Notes under the pieces: generated by a model
Databases searched by the model: none
Told to the model about the DNA's origin: nothing
Seen by the model: only the letters and a program-made list of their open reading frames with translations
Shown: in pieces, positions 12,473 through 23,115 of the stretch
How positions within the stretch are numbered: position 1 is the stretch's first letter
Layout of the letters: every line of letters starts with the position of its first letter
Origin: Phallus indusiatus
Lineage: Eukaryota; Basidiomycota; Agaricomycetes; Phallales; Phallaceae
Direction of reading: 5' to 3'
DNA: 64,000 nt
Assembly (NCBI GenBank): GCA_027605045.1
Contig: JAQFWX010000049.1
Location: 217,779-281,778 of the forward strand
Made by a program: the position numbers and the translations under genes

Positions 12473-13075
12473 ATGACAATCTTCTCCTACTTCGACGACC
12501 CATTCTTCCACGATTCTTTCTTCACCTCGTCAGACTTCAAAAAGCTTTTCGACGTCGCTTTTGATGCACGTACCCAGAGCAACAATCAAAGAAACAGTTC
12601 TTCCCTCGAGAGGCAGCAAGACCTAATTCTGAAACCAAGGTAAGCTTATTTTTCTTTGTAGCCCAAGACAATGCTGAGAGTAACTTGATTTGCAGGATGG
12701 ACCTCCACGAGTCAAAAGACAAGAACGAACTCACTGCCACTTTTGAATTACCTGGCATGAAGAAGGAAGATATTTCCATCGATCTTGACCTCCATAATCA
12801 CCGTCTTTCTGTTTCTGGACAGAGTTCGTTATCCACCGATCTGAATAGAGAAGGCTACACTCTGCGCGAAAGGCGGCACGGCAAATTCTTTAGAACGATA
12901 CCTATTCCTCCTGGTATCAAGGTAAGCAGTTGGATTCTTTTTATGTCGTGGTTGACATGCTAATGGTATTGTGTAGGAAGAAGAAATAAAGGCTAGTGTA
13001 AACGATGGAATCCTCACTGTCCGATTCCCTAAAACGGGAGCAGATCCATCACCGAAGAAAATTACTATCCAATAA
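12473..13075 (+). CDS. Small heat shock protein, Hsp20/alpha-crystallin family
   Basis: This is an ATP-independent holdase that binds unfolding proteins in the cytosol as an oligomer. Exons 12473-12639, 12696-12921 and 12977-13075 give 492 nt and 163 residues, a usual Hsp20 length. The N-terminus is Phe-rich (IFSYFDDPFFHDSFF), as in fungal Hsp16-type proteins. The alpha-crystallin domain follows: FELPGMKKEDISIDL (strands beta2-3), HRLSVSG, ERRHGKFFRTIPIPPGI, and the final signature VNDGILTVRFPK with the conserved G-x-L. It ends in KKITIQ, where the I-x-I motif docks on the beta4-beta8 groove. A mutated copy of its last exons occurs at 16547-16769. Confidence 0.93.
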
Positions 13076-13278
13076 ATAAATAACTGGCAAACTATCAATT
13101 GTAGTAAATAGCAATCCCGATATGTATTCAATATGTCTGTTCCGATTTGAAAAATAATCTTTGCTATCCATTTTGACTCCATTTATATATGTGTGAGCTA
13201 GTAATACGAATAGTACAAACAATCCGAGCAAAAATACTGAGAATTACTCATATTACATATACACCCTCGTTGAATGTT

Positions 13279-15472
13279 TTACGTAGATGTACCAAATTGA
13301 TCTAAGATGTTCAGGATATCCGGTCGTGCGTCAATTCGACACCTGAAGTCTCGTGGACGCCTACGAGAAAATGAATACAACATGCTCATGAACGAAAAGC
13401 AAAACCCCTTACGTAGTGCTCCCTGCTATAAATTCCTCATTCTCGATGATACCAGCCAATGGTTCGTTTTCAAGTTCAGAAATATTCACAACGTGTAAAA
13501 CCGTGGCGATCATAATGTTGAGGAAATTTTCCGCGAATGCTTTTCCGGAGCAGATCCTAAAATTGAGAATAGTTTCAAGGCGGAACGATATATAAACGAT
13601 TGTATAAACGATTATCAAGAGTCCTTGCTTACCGTCTTCCGTATCCGAACGCAAAGTCTGGTCTCAATTTTGCACTGCCATCTAAAAACCTCTCTGGCCT
13701 GAATTTGTCGGGGTCAGGCCCGAACTCTTTTTCAGAGCGGAAGAAAAACCTTGTTTCAAAATAAAAATTATCATAGGGAAGGGAGGAAAAAGATATGAGA
13801 TATACACCTACCAAGTATTTCCGAAGCAGCTAGTGCCCTTAGGTATAAAATACCCATTTATTACGTCGTCCTGTTTTAGTTGGTGTGGTGCCGCGACCGG
13901 AGCAACAGCGTGCCATCGTAGTGATTCATTTACAAGTGCGTTGAGATACGGGAGATTTGGAAGATCAGCGAAAGAAGGTAAATTATCTCTTCCAACAACC
14001 TTGTCTAGCTCTTCCTGAGCTTTTCTCTGGACATCGGGATAGAGTGCCATCGCCAAGAAAAACAAACGCATTTGGACCTCTAACTTCAATTTTGGCTTTA
14101 ATGATAACCCTTTTTATGTAGAAGATTTGTTTACCGTGTCAATCCCGGCCAAATAAAGCACTACCGCAACTTCACGAATTATTTCTTCTGAATCAGCCCC
14201 AAGAGGATGGGGTGAATTCTCAGAATTCTCCAAGCAGTTCAGCACGAAGCAAGGTTTAAGCTTCCCTTCTTTCTATGAGTTTTGTTTTTGAGAAACTGAT
14301 GAACCAATTCAATATAAATGACTTACGAAAGCCTTTTTGGAATATTCAAATGGAACATTCAGCGTAGTGTGAAAGTCTTTATTTATCTGCTCAGCCACTT
14401 TGTGAAATTTCACACCGGGAAACCATGAGGGAAGATATTTTACTAAGATAGTCATGAGGGTTAAATATTGAATCACAAAAGGAATTGCGATGTCACTTAC
14501 GAAAAGGTAGGCTATCAACCTTGTATGCTCCAGGAATTACTAATTGAACCACACTTGCCGTAGCACGCTCCGAGAGTTCTACATATGGATCGTTTTCCGG
14601 CAATACATCGATGCCATAAATAAGCTTTTGAAATTAACCACGTGTTTTGTCTTATTAGAAACGCGAGATTTACCTGCAAAATAAACCCTCCAAATGCGTA
14701 ACGAACATACTTCAAATCGTTGACTTGTTGAGCAGTAAGGCGCCGTGCAAAAGATCTATTGGTATAATCAGTTGAAAAAAATAGAAAAGGTAATCTAAAA
14801 AGAAGCGGAGTAGTCTGACCTAGCATCGTCCTCAAACAGTGGTTGATATGATTGAAGGACACTCCCCGACCCAATCAGATCATGTGCTATAATTCGCTGG
14901 CGATTCCATCGTTCACCATGATCCATCAAAAGGAAGATAGCTCTCCCGAGGTCAGTCCTATATTTAAAAAACTATCAATCATCTTTCCTCTTGCAAAAGA
15001 AGTTCATAGAATGACAAGTCGTGCAACATCACAGTCTTGAATCTATCCGAATAGATTGCACCTCTTCTTGTAAATAATTCTCGTGCGATATCTGGCGAAT
15101 TAATGAAAAGCATTGACTGGCCAAGTATATTCAGGTATACGAGATCGCCTAGAATATAATAAACAACTGGAAGAACGATGACAGAAGCACTGTGAGTACC
15201 ATATTTATGAGCCCATTCTTCGTATACTTTGTAATACGCAGGTCCAAATGGTAAATCGTTTAGGTTACCCCATATGAAATGCCCCGGTGGACCCGGTGGT
15301 AATTTAAGACCTGTATAATCCGAGTTGCCACGATGGCTTATCCAATGGGGGGACAGGTGCTATTAGGACATAAAAACGAACCTTTTGGGACGCGCACGGT
15401 GGTACGATAAAAGAAGAGGGAAACAGATAAGCATATTGATGCAATGGCAATGTCCAAGGCCGACAAAGGCAT
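13279..15472 (-). CDS. Cytochrome P450 monooxygenase, tandem copy A
   Basis: This is a microsomal class II P450. ATG 15472 gives a short membrane anchor (LDIAIASICLSVSLFFY), then the proline hinge KLPPGPPGHFIWGNL. The C-helix motif is WNRQR, the I-helix is LYLAGIDT, and the ExxR is ESLRW in the K helix. The PERF motif is RPERF. The heme loop FGYGRRICSGKAF matches FxxGxRxCxG, but with Ser in place of the usual Pro after Cys. The gene ends with RPRDFRCRIDARPDILNIL and stops at 13279-13281. About twelve introns, one splitting the heme loop between RR and IC. The overall pattern resembles the basidiomycete families annotated as O-methylsterigmatocystin oxidoreductase-like (CYP64 relatives); the substrate is unknown. 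A reductase partner is not in this window. Confidence 0.88.
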
Positions 15473-16540
15473 GGGAAGAGAGAGAGATGTGCTGATTGGG
15501 ATTCTGTGATCAGTCTTTAAATATAAAAATAACGCATAGCGAGGGATAACCCAATGAAAAGATTGCAAATTGAAACACACGCTGCACCACAGGCGAAAAT
15601 CACAAACCCGAGGTCTTCGAACAATAGTCTCCCACTGGCAGCCGTCGGTAAGAGGAAGCTCCACGCCAATGATTGGATACTTGAAATTCATCTAAGTCGA
15701 GATCCATTTTTAATTTTAATTTGGCAACTTCGATGTTATCTACATGAATAGCTTTCATCGTTTTCTTGCTCAGCTACATAGTAAATAGATGGCACCATAT
15801 TACCGTGAGAGGTTTCTCCATTCAAGTTATGGGACTACCGGACCGGGCTCATTAGCCCTCAAGTGAGCGTAAGTTGTTTGCTTAGTAAAACCATTGAGTA
15901 GTACGCGCTGTTGATTTTGTTGGAATCCCAGGACGATGAAGTAGCGGACATGAAGGTGCAGCCTATATAAGCGCCGTGACTAGTACTATACACTCACCAT
16001 AATACACAGGAGTAACTCATATTCCAACAGATTTTAGTCCTGACTCGGAGGTGCGCTTTCGGGAGTCAACAATGCTGCAATGAACAGGGAACTTCACCGG
16101 CACCCTTCATAGACCCTTTATAACTTATTCTTATCCAAGCCAAATACCTTGTGATTAGTATTGATATCTCGTCAATAAGCTCGCAGTAATAAGAATTGGG
16201 TCTACTTACTGAGGAATCCAAAGAATTCGACAACACAAACGACTGACCCTTTTGAGGATCAGGACAGTGATACAAACTCGGAATGCGTCTGCCAATGCTG
16301 AGAGTTTCAGAGAGAAATAACGTGACCCGTCATACGACTTGTTTCTCTAAATGGGTAATATTCTAAAGGAACACAAAAAAAGGATGAACGAATGTTTGTT
16401 CCAAATTTAATTGGAATCGTACGTATGTACCATGTACCACGTCAAGTAACGAGAATCTGGGGTGCTTAAAATTTATTATGCTCATTGTAAGCGATTGGCG
16501 TAACGTGTCCATAGCCCTTGCTGTCGCTAGCTTTATAGAA
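15473..16540. other. Upstream region of P450-A (duplicated intergenic DNA)
   Basis: There is no gene here. The DNA at about 15640-15890 recurs upstream of P450-B (19360-19600) and P450-C (22050-22310), and about 16050-16540 recurs only upstream of P450-C. It probably carries the promoter shared by the copies, and the open frames inside it are shadows. Confidence 0.6.
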
Positions 16541-16546
16541 CTCAGT

Positions 16547-16769
16547 GACTCTGCGCGAAAGGCGATACGACAAATTCTCTAGAACAATACCTATTCCTCC
16601 TGGTATCAAGGTAAGCAACTTAGCTTTTTGGTATATCGCGGTTCACATGTTTATGATACATCATGTAGGAAGAAGAAATAAAGGCTAGTGTGAATGATGG
16701 GATCCTCACCATTTGATTCCCCAAACGGGAGCGGAGGGCCAAGCACCAAAGAAAATTACAATACAATAA
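16547..16769 (+). pseudogene. Truncated, mutated copy of the HSP20 gene tail
   Basis: The sequence aligns to the last part of HSP20 exon 2, its second intron with GT and AG retained, and exon 3. It has lost the start, exon 1 and most of the alpha-crystallin domain. It reads LRERRYDKFSRTIPIPPGI, then EEEIKASVNDGILT, and then hits an in-frame TGA where the parent has a Val-Arg pair, followed by a frame change near the Lys-Thr-Gly region. It therefore cannot make a working Hsp20. It is a passenger of the P450 duplication. Confidence 0.85.
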
Positions 16770-16973
16770 ATAAATGAAAAACCGGAAAAACATCAAATGT
16801 AGTAAATAGCGATCCCAATCCTGTATCACATATGCCTGTTCCAATTTGAAAAATAAATAATCTTGTTGCTATTCATTTTGACTGCATTTATGACCGATAA
16901 TAAGAGGGAGTGCTAGTAGTACACATAATTCGCATATGCGAGCGAAAATACTCAAACGCCCTCCGAGTCTACT

Positions 16974-19155
16974 TTACTTAGATGTACCAAATTGATCTAA
17001 AATTTCCTGGATATCCAGTCGTGCATCAATTCGACACTTGAAATCTCGCGGACGCCTCCAACAAAATGAATACAGAATTTTCACGGACGAAGAAAAAACC
17101 GCTTACGAAGTACTTCCTGTTAGAAATTCATCATTCTCGATGATACCAGCCAACGGTTCGTTTTTAAGCTCAGAAATATTCGCAATGTGTAGAACCGTGG
17201 CGATCATGATACTGAGGAAATTTTCCGCGAATCCTTTGCCAGAGCACACCCTGAAACAAGAACCTTCAAGACGGAACAATATAATAATTGTCACAGAGCC
17301 CTTTCTTACCGTCTTCCGTACCCAAATGCAAAGTCTGGTTTCAGTTTTGCGCTACCATCTAAAAACCTTTCTGGTTTAAATTTGTTGGTATCAGGCCCGA
17401 ACTCCTTTTCAGAGCGGAAGAAAAACCTCATTTTCGCGAAATTATTATTATTATAGAGAAGTGAGGGAAAGAAGTTGTGAGATACACCTACCAAGTATTT
17501 CCAAAGCAATTAGTGCCCTTAGGTATAAAATACCCATTTATTACGTCGTCCTGTTTTAATTGGTGTGGTGCTGCAACCGGAGCAACAGCATGCCATCGTA
17601 TCGATTCATTCACAAGTGCGTTGAGATATGGGAGATTGGGAAGATCAGTGAAAGAAGGTAAATCGTCTCTCCCGACAACCTTGTCTAGCTCGTCCTGAGC
17701 TTTCCTCTGGACATCGGGATGGAGTGCCATCGCCAAGAAAAACAAACGCATTTGGACCTCTAACTTGATATTTGACTTTAGTCAATAAACCTTTTTAAAC
17801 CTTTTTCTAAGAATATTTGTTTACCGTGTCAATTCCGGCTAAATAAAGCATTACCGCGGCTTCCCGAGCTATTTCTTCTGAATCATTTCCAAGAGAATGA
17901 GGTGAATTCCCAGAATTCTCCAAGTAGTTCAGCACGAAGCAAGGCTTAAGCTTCCCTTCTTTCTACGAGTTTCGTTATTGAGAGATTGATGAACCGATTC
18001 AATATAGATAAATATGACTTACGAAAGCTCTTTTGGAGTATTCAAATGGAACATTCAGCGCACTGTGAAAATCTCTGTTTATCTGCTCAGCCACTTTCCG
18101 AAATTTCACACCAGGAAACCATGAGGGAAGATATTTTACTATGTTATGCGTGATGAGGGTTGAACCATAAGATGGATTGGGATGTCACTTACGAAAAGGT
18201 AAACTATCAACCTTGTATGCTCCGGGGACTATTAGTTGGACAACACCCGTCGCAACACGCTCCGAGAGTTCTAAATATGGATCGTTTTCCGGCAATACAT
18301 CGATGCCATAAATAAGCTTTTGAATTTAATCACATGTTTCGGCTTATTAGAAACGCGAGATTTACCTGCAAAATAAACCCTCCAAATGCGTAACGAACAT
18401 ACTTCAAGTCGTTGACTTGTTGAGAAATAAGACGTCGTGCAAAAGATCTATTACCATAAATAATTCAAAAAAATAGAAAAAAAAAACAGAAGTGGAGTAG
18501 TCTGACCTAGCGTCGTCCTCAAACCGTGGTAGATATGACTGAAGGACACTCCCCGATGTAATCAGATCATGTATTATAGTTCGCTGACGACTCCATCGTT
18601 CATCATAATCCATCATAAGGAGGAAAGCTTTCCCGAAGTCAGTCCTATATTTTTAAAAAAACTATCAGTCATTTTTCCTCTTGCAAGAAGTTCATAGAAT
18701 GACAAGTCGTGCAACATCACCGTCTTGAATCTATCCGAATAGATTGCACCTCTTCTTGTAAATAATTCTCGTATGATATCCGTTGAATTAATAAGAAGCA
18801 TCGACTGGCCAAGTATATTCAGGTATACAAGATCGCCTGGAATATAATAAGCATCTGGAAGAACGATAGCAGATGCAATGTACCATATTTATGAGCCCAT
18901 TTCTCATATACTTTGTAATACGCAGGTCCATATGGTAAATCGTTTAGGTTACCCCATATGAAGTGACCTGGTGGACCCGGTGGTAATTTAAGACCTGTAT
19001 CATCCGAGTCGCCACGATGGCTTATCCAGTGAGGAGCAGGCGCTACTAGGACGTGAGGACGAACCTCTCGGGACGCGTACGGTGGTACGATAGAAGAAGA
19101 GGGATACAGATAAGCATATTGATGCAATGGCAATGTCCAAGGCCGACAAAGACAT
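16974..19155 (-). CDS. Cytochrome P450 monooxygenase, tandem copy B
   Basis: This is a near-identical paralogue of copy A with the same intron positions and no internal stop in the exons I read. It starts at ATG 19155 (MSLSALDIAIASICL) and stops at 16974-16976. Motifs are KLPPGPPGHFIWGNL, C-helix WSRQR, I-helix LYLAGIDT, ExxR ESIRW, KPERF, and the heme loop FGYGRRVCSGKGF, again with Ser after the heme Cys. Its upstream region is truncated by the unit 2/unit 3 junction at about 19603, so it keeps only about 450 bp of the shared promoter DNA. Class II ER-anchored monooxygenase; substrate unknown. Confidence 0.87.
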
Positions 19156-19603
19156 GAGAAGAGAGAGAGAGAGAGATGTCCTGATTCGGATTCTGTGATC
19201 AGTCTTTAAATATAAAAATAACGGGTAGCGAGAGGGATAATCCAATGAACAGATTGCAAATTGATACACACGTTGCGCCACAGGCGAAAATCATGATAAA
19301 TAACAAACCCGAGGTTCTCGAATAATAGTCTCCCACTGGCACTGGCAGCCGTCGGTAAGAGGAAGCTCCACGCCAATGATTGGATACTTGAAATTCATCT
19401 AGGTCGAAATCTATTTTTAATTTGGCAACTTCGATGTTACTTACATGAATAGCTTTCATCGTTTTCTTGCTCAGCTACATAATAGATGGCATCATATTAC
19501 CGTGAGAGGTTTCTCCATTCAAGTTATGTGACTAGTATACCGGACCGGGTTCATTAATAGCCCTCAACTTGAAGTGAGCGTAAGTTGTTTGCTTAATTTA
19601 ATT

Positions 19604-22600
19604 AAGAGGGAAGGCTAGTAGTACACATAATTTGGATATGCGAGCGAAAATACCGAGAAAGACTCAAACGCCCTCTGAGTCTACTTTACTTAGATGTACC
19701 AAATTGATCTAAAATTTCCAGAATATCCGGTCGTACATCAATTCGACACTCGAAATCTCGCGGACGCCTCCAACAAAATGAATACAGAATATTCATGGAC
19801 GAAAAAAAAAAACCGCTTACGAAGTGCTTCCTGTTAGAAATTCATCATTCTCGATGATACCAGCCAACGGTTCGTTTTCAAGTTCAGAAATATTCGCAAC
19901 GTGTAGAACCGTGGCGATCATGATACTGAGGAAATTTTCCGCGAATCCTTTGCCAGGGCACACCCTGAAACGAGAACCTTCAAGACGGAACAATATATAA
20001 TAATTGTCACAGAGCCCTTTCTTACCGTCTTCCATATCCAAACGCAAAGTCTGATTTCAGTTTTGCGCTACCATCTAAAAACCTTTCTGGTCTGAATTTG
20101 TCGGTATCAGGCCCGAACTCTTTTTCAGAGCAGAAGAAAAACCTCATTTTTGCAAAATTATAGAGAAGGGAAGGAAAGAAGTTATGAGATATAAACCTAC
20201 CAAGTATTCCCAAAGCAATTAGTGCCCTTAGGTATAAAATACCCATTGATTATGTCGTCCTGTTTTAATTGGTGTGGTGCTGCGACCGGAGCAACAGCAT
20301 GCCATCGTAGTAATTCATTCACAAGTGCGTTGAGATATGGGAGATTGGGAAGATCAGTGAAAGAAGGTAAATCGTCTCTCCCAACAACCTTGTCTAGCTC
20401 GTCCTGAGCTTTCTTCTGGACATCGGGATAGAGTGCCATCGCCAAGAAAAACAAACGCATTTGGACCTCTAACTTGATATTTGGCTTTAGTCAGTGAACA
20501 TTTTTAAGCCCTTTTCTAGGAAGATTGTTTACCGTGTCAATTCCAGCCAAATAAAGCATTACCGCGGCTTCACGAACTATTTCTTCTGAATCATTTCCAA
20601 GAGAATTCCCAGAATTCTCCAAGTATTTCAACACGAAGCAAGGTTTAAGCTTCCCTTCTTTCTATGATTTTCGTTATTGGGATATTGATGAACCTATTCA
20701 ATATAAATAAATATGACCGACGAAAGCTCTTTTGGAGTATTCAAATGGAACATCCAGCGCGCTGTGAAAGTCTCTATTTATCTGCTCAGCCACTCTCCGA
20801 AATTTCACACCAGGAAACCATGAGGGAAGATATTTTACTATGTTATGCGTGATAAGGATTAAATCATAAGACGGATTGGGATGTCACTTACGAAAAGGTA
20901 AGTTATCAACCTTGTATGCTCCGGGGACTATTAGTTGGGCAACACCCGTCGTAACACGCTCCGAGAGTTCTAAATATGGATCATTTTCCGGCAATACTTC
21001 GATGCCATAAATAAGCTTTGAAATTTAACCACATATTTTGTCTTATTAGAAACGCGAGATTTACCTGCAAAATAAACCCTCCAAATGCGTAACGAACATA
21101 CTTCAAGTCGTTGACTTGTTGAGCAATAAGACGTCGCGCAAAAGACCTATTAACAAAAATAGTTAAAAAAATTAGAAAGAAAAAAAAACAGAAGCGGAGT
21201 AGTCTGACCTAGCGTCGTCCTCAAACCGTGGTAGATATGACTGAAGGACACTCCCCGATGTAATGAGATCATGTATTATAGTTCGCTGGCGACTCCATCG
21301 TTCATCATAATCCATCATAAGGAGGAAAGTTCTCCCGAAGTCAGTCCTACATTAAAAAACACTATCAGTCATTTTTCCTCTTGCAAGAGAAATTCATATG
21401 ACAAGTCGTGCAACATCACAGTCTTGAATCTATCCGAATAGATTGCACCTCTTCTTGTAAATAATTCTCGTATTATATGTGTTGAATTAATGAAAAGCAT
21501 CGACTGGCCAAGTATATTTAGGTACACAAGATCGCCTGGAATATAATAAACAACTGGAAGAACGATAGCAGATGCAATGTACCATATTTATGAGCCCATT
21601 TCTCATACACTTTGTAATACGCAGGTCCATATGGTAAATCGTTTAGGTTACCCCATATGAAGTGACCTGGTGGACCCGGTGGTAATTGAAGACCTGTATC
21701 ATCCGAACGATGGCTTATTCAGTGAGGGGCAGGCGCAGGACTCGAGAACGAACCTCTCGGGACGCGTACGGTGGTACGATAAAAGAAGAGGGATACAGAT
21801 AAGCATATTGATGCAATGGCAATGTCCAAGGCCAACAAAGACATGAGAAGAGAGAGAGAGAGATGTCCTGATTCGGATTGTGTGATCAGTCTCAAATATA
21901 AAAACAACGCATAGCAAGTTTGTCCGATAGGCTCCGCTGGAGTAACCCAATGAACAAATTGATACACGCTGCACCACAGGCATAGGAAATTATGATATAA
22001 CAGATACGAGGTTCTCCAAGTCTCCTACTAGCATCCGTCGGTAAGAGGAAACTCCACGCCAATGATTGGATATGATTGCCGCTTGTTGAACGCTTGAAAT
22101 TCACCTAGTTCGAAATTTATTTTTCAATTTGGTGGATTCGATGTCAGCGTCATACGCACAGAGGCTTTCATCGTTTTCTTATTGGAGCTCAGCTACATAG
22201 ATGGCGCCATATTACGTTGAGGTTTCTCCATTCAAGTTACTACGGACTGCCCTGCTCCGGACCATGCTCATTATTCTTCCAGTGAGCGTAAGTTATTTGC
22301 TCAATTAACCCATTGAGTAGCCTGCTGTCGATTGAGGTCCAGACTCTCGGAGATGCGTTCTCGGGAGCCAACAATACGTAAGGAGCACCCTTTATACATC
22401 CTTGTGATTGGTATTGATAGCTCTTCAACAAGCTCGCGGCAATAGGAATTGGTTTTACTTACCGGAAAATCCAAAGAATTTGACAAACAGACGACTGAGA
22501 CTTTTGACAATCAGAACACTGATCAGAAGGATCACAAACTTGGAATGGCGTCTACCATTCTTTCAAAAGAAATGATAACGTAACCCGTCGTACGACTTAA

Positions 22601-22752
22601 CTGGGTAATTATGAAAAGGATATCGAATGTTTGTCAAGATTTGATACCAGGTCAAGTAACGAAAATCTGGGGCGCTTGCTTATTATAAGCGATCGGCGTA
22701 ACGTGTCCCATTGTCGCATGGCCCTTGCCGTCGCTAGCTTTGTAGAACTCAG
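19604..22752. repeat. Segmental duplication unit 3 (P450-C with long upstream region)
   Basis: This unit lacks the HSP20 tail but has the full upstream DNA shared with unit 1. Homology to unit 1 ends at GAACTCAG (about 22745-22752), the same tract at which unit 1 is joined to unit 2. Confidence 0.7.
19686..21844 (-). CDS. Cytochrome P450 monooxygenase, tandem copy C
   Basis: This is the third near-identical paralogue. It starts at ATG 21844 (MSLLALDIAIASICL) and stops at 19686-19688. Motifs are LPPGPPGHFIWGNL, C-helix WSRQR, LYLAGIDT, ExxR ELLRW, RPERF, and the heme loop FGYGRRVCPGKGF, which keeps the usual Cys-Pro-Gly unlike copies A and B. The intron after ...EYSKRAF has donor GTCGGT near 20720, where A and B have GTAAGT; that could impair splicing. 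It also carries a small in-frame deletion in the exon before the I-helix compared with copies A and B. Function may be intact or weakened. Confidence 0.84.
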
Positions 22753-23115
22753 GTCTCAACAACGATCAGCCTCAACAACGACCTGACTATCATCACCAGA
22801 TTATTGACAGTAAGACCACAGTCATTAAAGGGAATAATGCATGCGAGGCAGTAAATGTGCTGGACGATGACGCGTAATCACAGATATGGCCGGCATGTCG
22901 GTCCGCAAAAGTACTATCACTGCTTGAGGTGAGGATAATCGTGGAATACACAGTCTTACGGTACTGAATAAAGACACTCGTATGTACCTTCCCTCACTTG
23001 CGTCTTAGAGCTTTCAAATAATACTAGAACTTGAATCGCGTCGATTATGAACGCCAGTTACACTGATATCGCTGAGCAATGTTAACGAATTTCCAAACAC
23101 AAGAAAAAAACTATG
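21845..23115. other. Upstream region of P450-C and spacer to P450-D
   Basis: To about 22752 this is the duplicated upstream DNA of unit 3. Beyond that it is unique DNA with a short tandem (CTCAACAACGA repeated at about 22755-22785). No gene is recognised. Confidence 0.55.

Larger units (their letters stand above)
12856..16545. repeat. Segmental duplication unit 1 (HSP20 tail, P450-A, upstream DNA)
   Basis: The DNA from within HSP20 exon 2 through P450-A and its upstream region is the most complete form of a unit that recurs at 16546-19603 and 19604-22752. Homology covers coding exons, introns and intergenic DNA. The upstream part (about 15640-16545) matches that of unit 3 (about 22050-22752), and both copies end at the same GAACTCAG tract, which fixes that breakpoint. 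Confidence 0.75.
16546..19603. repeat. Segmental duplication unit 2 (HSP20 tail fragment plus P450-B)
   Basis: The unit begins abruptly inside HSP20 sequence (ACTCTGCGCGAAAGGCG, as at about 12859), fused directly to the end of unit 1. Its P450 upstream region is truncated at about 19603, where it joins the 3' flank of unit 3. The tract GGCTAGTAGTACACATAA after 19603 matches about 16911 with one change. These junctions define the history of the array. Confidence 0.7.
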
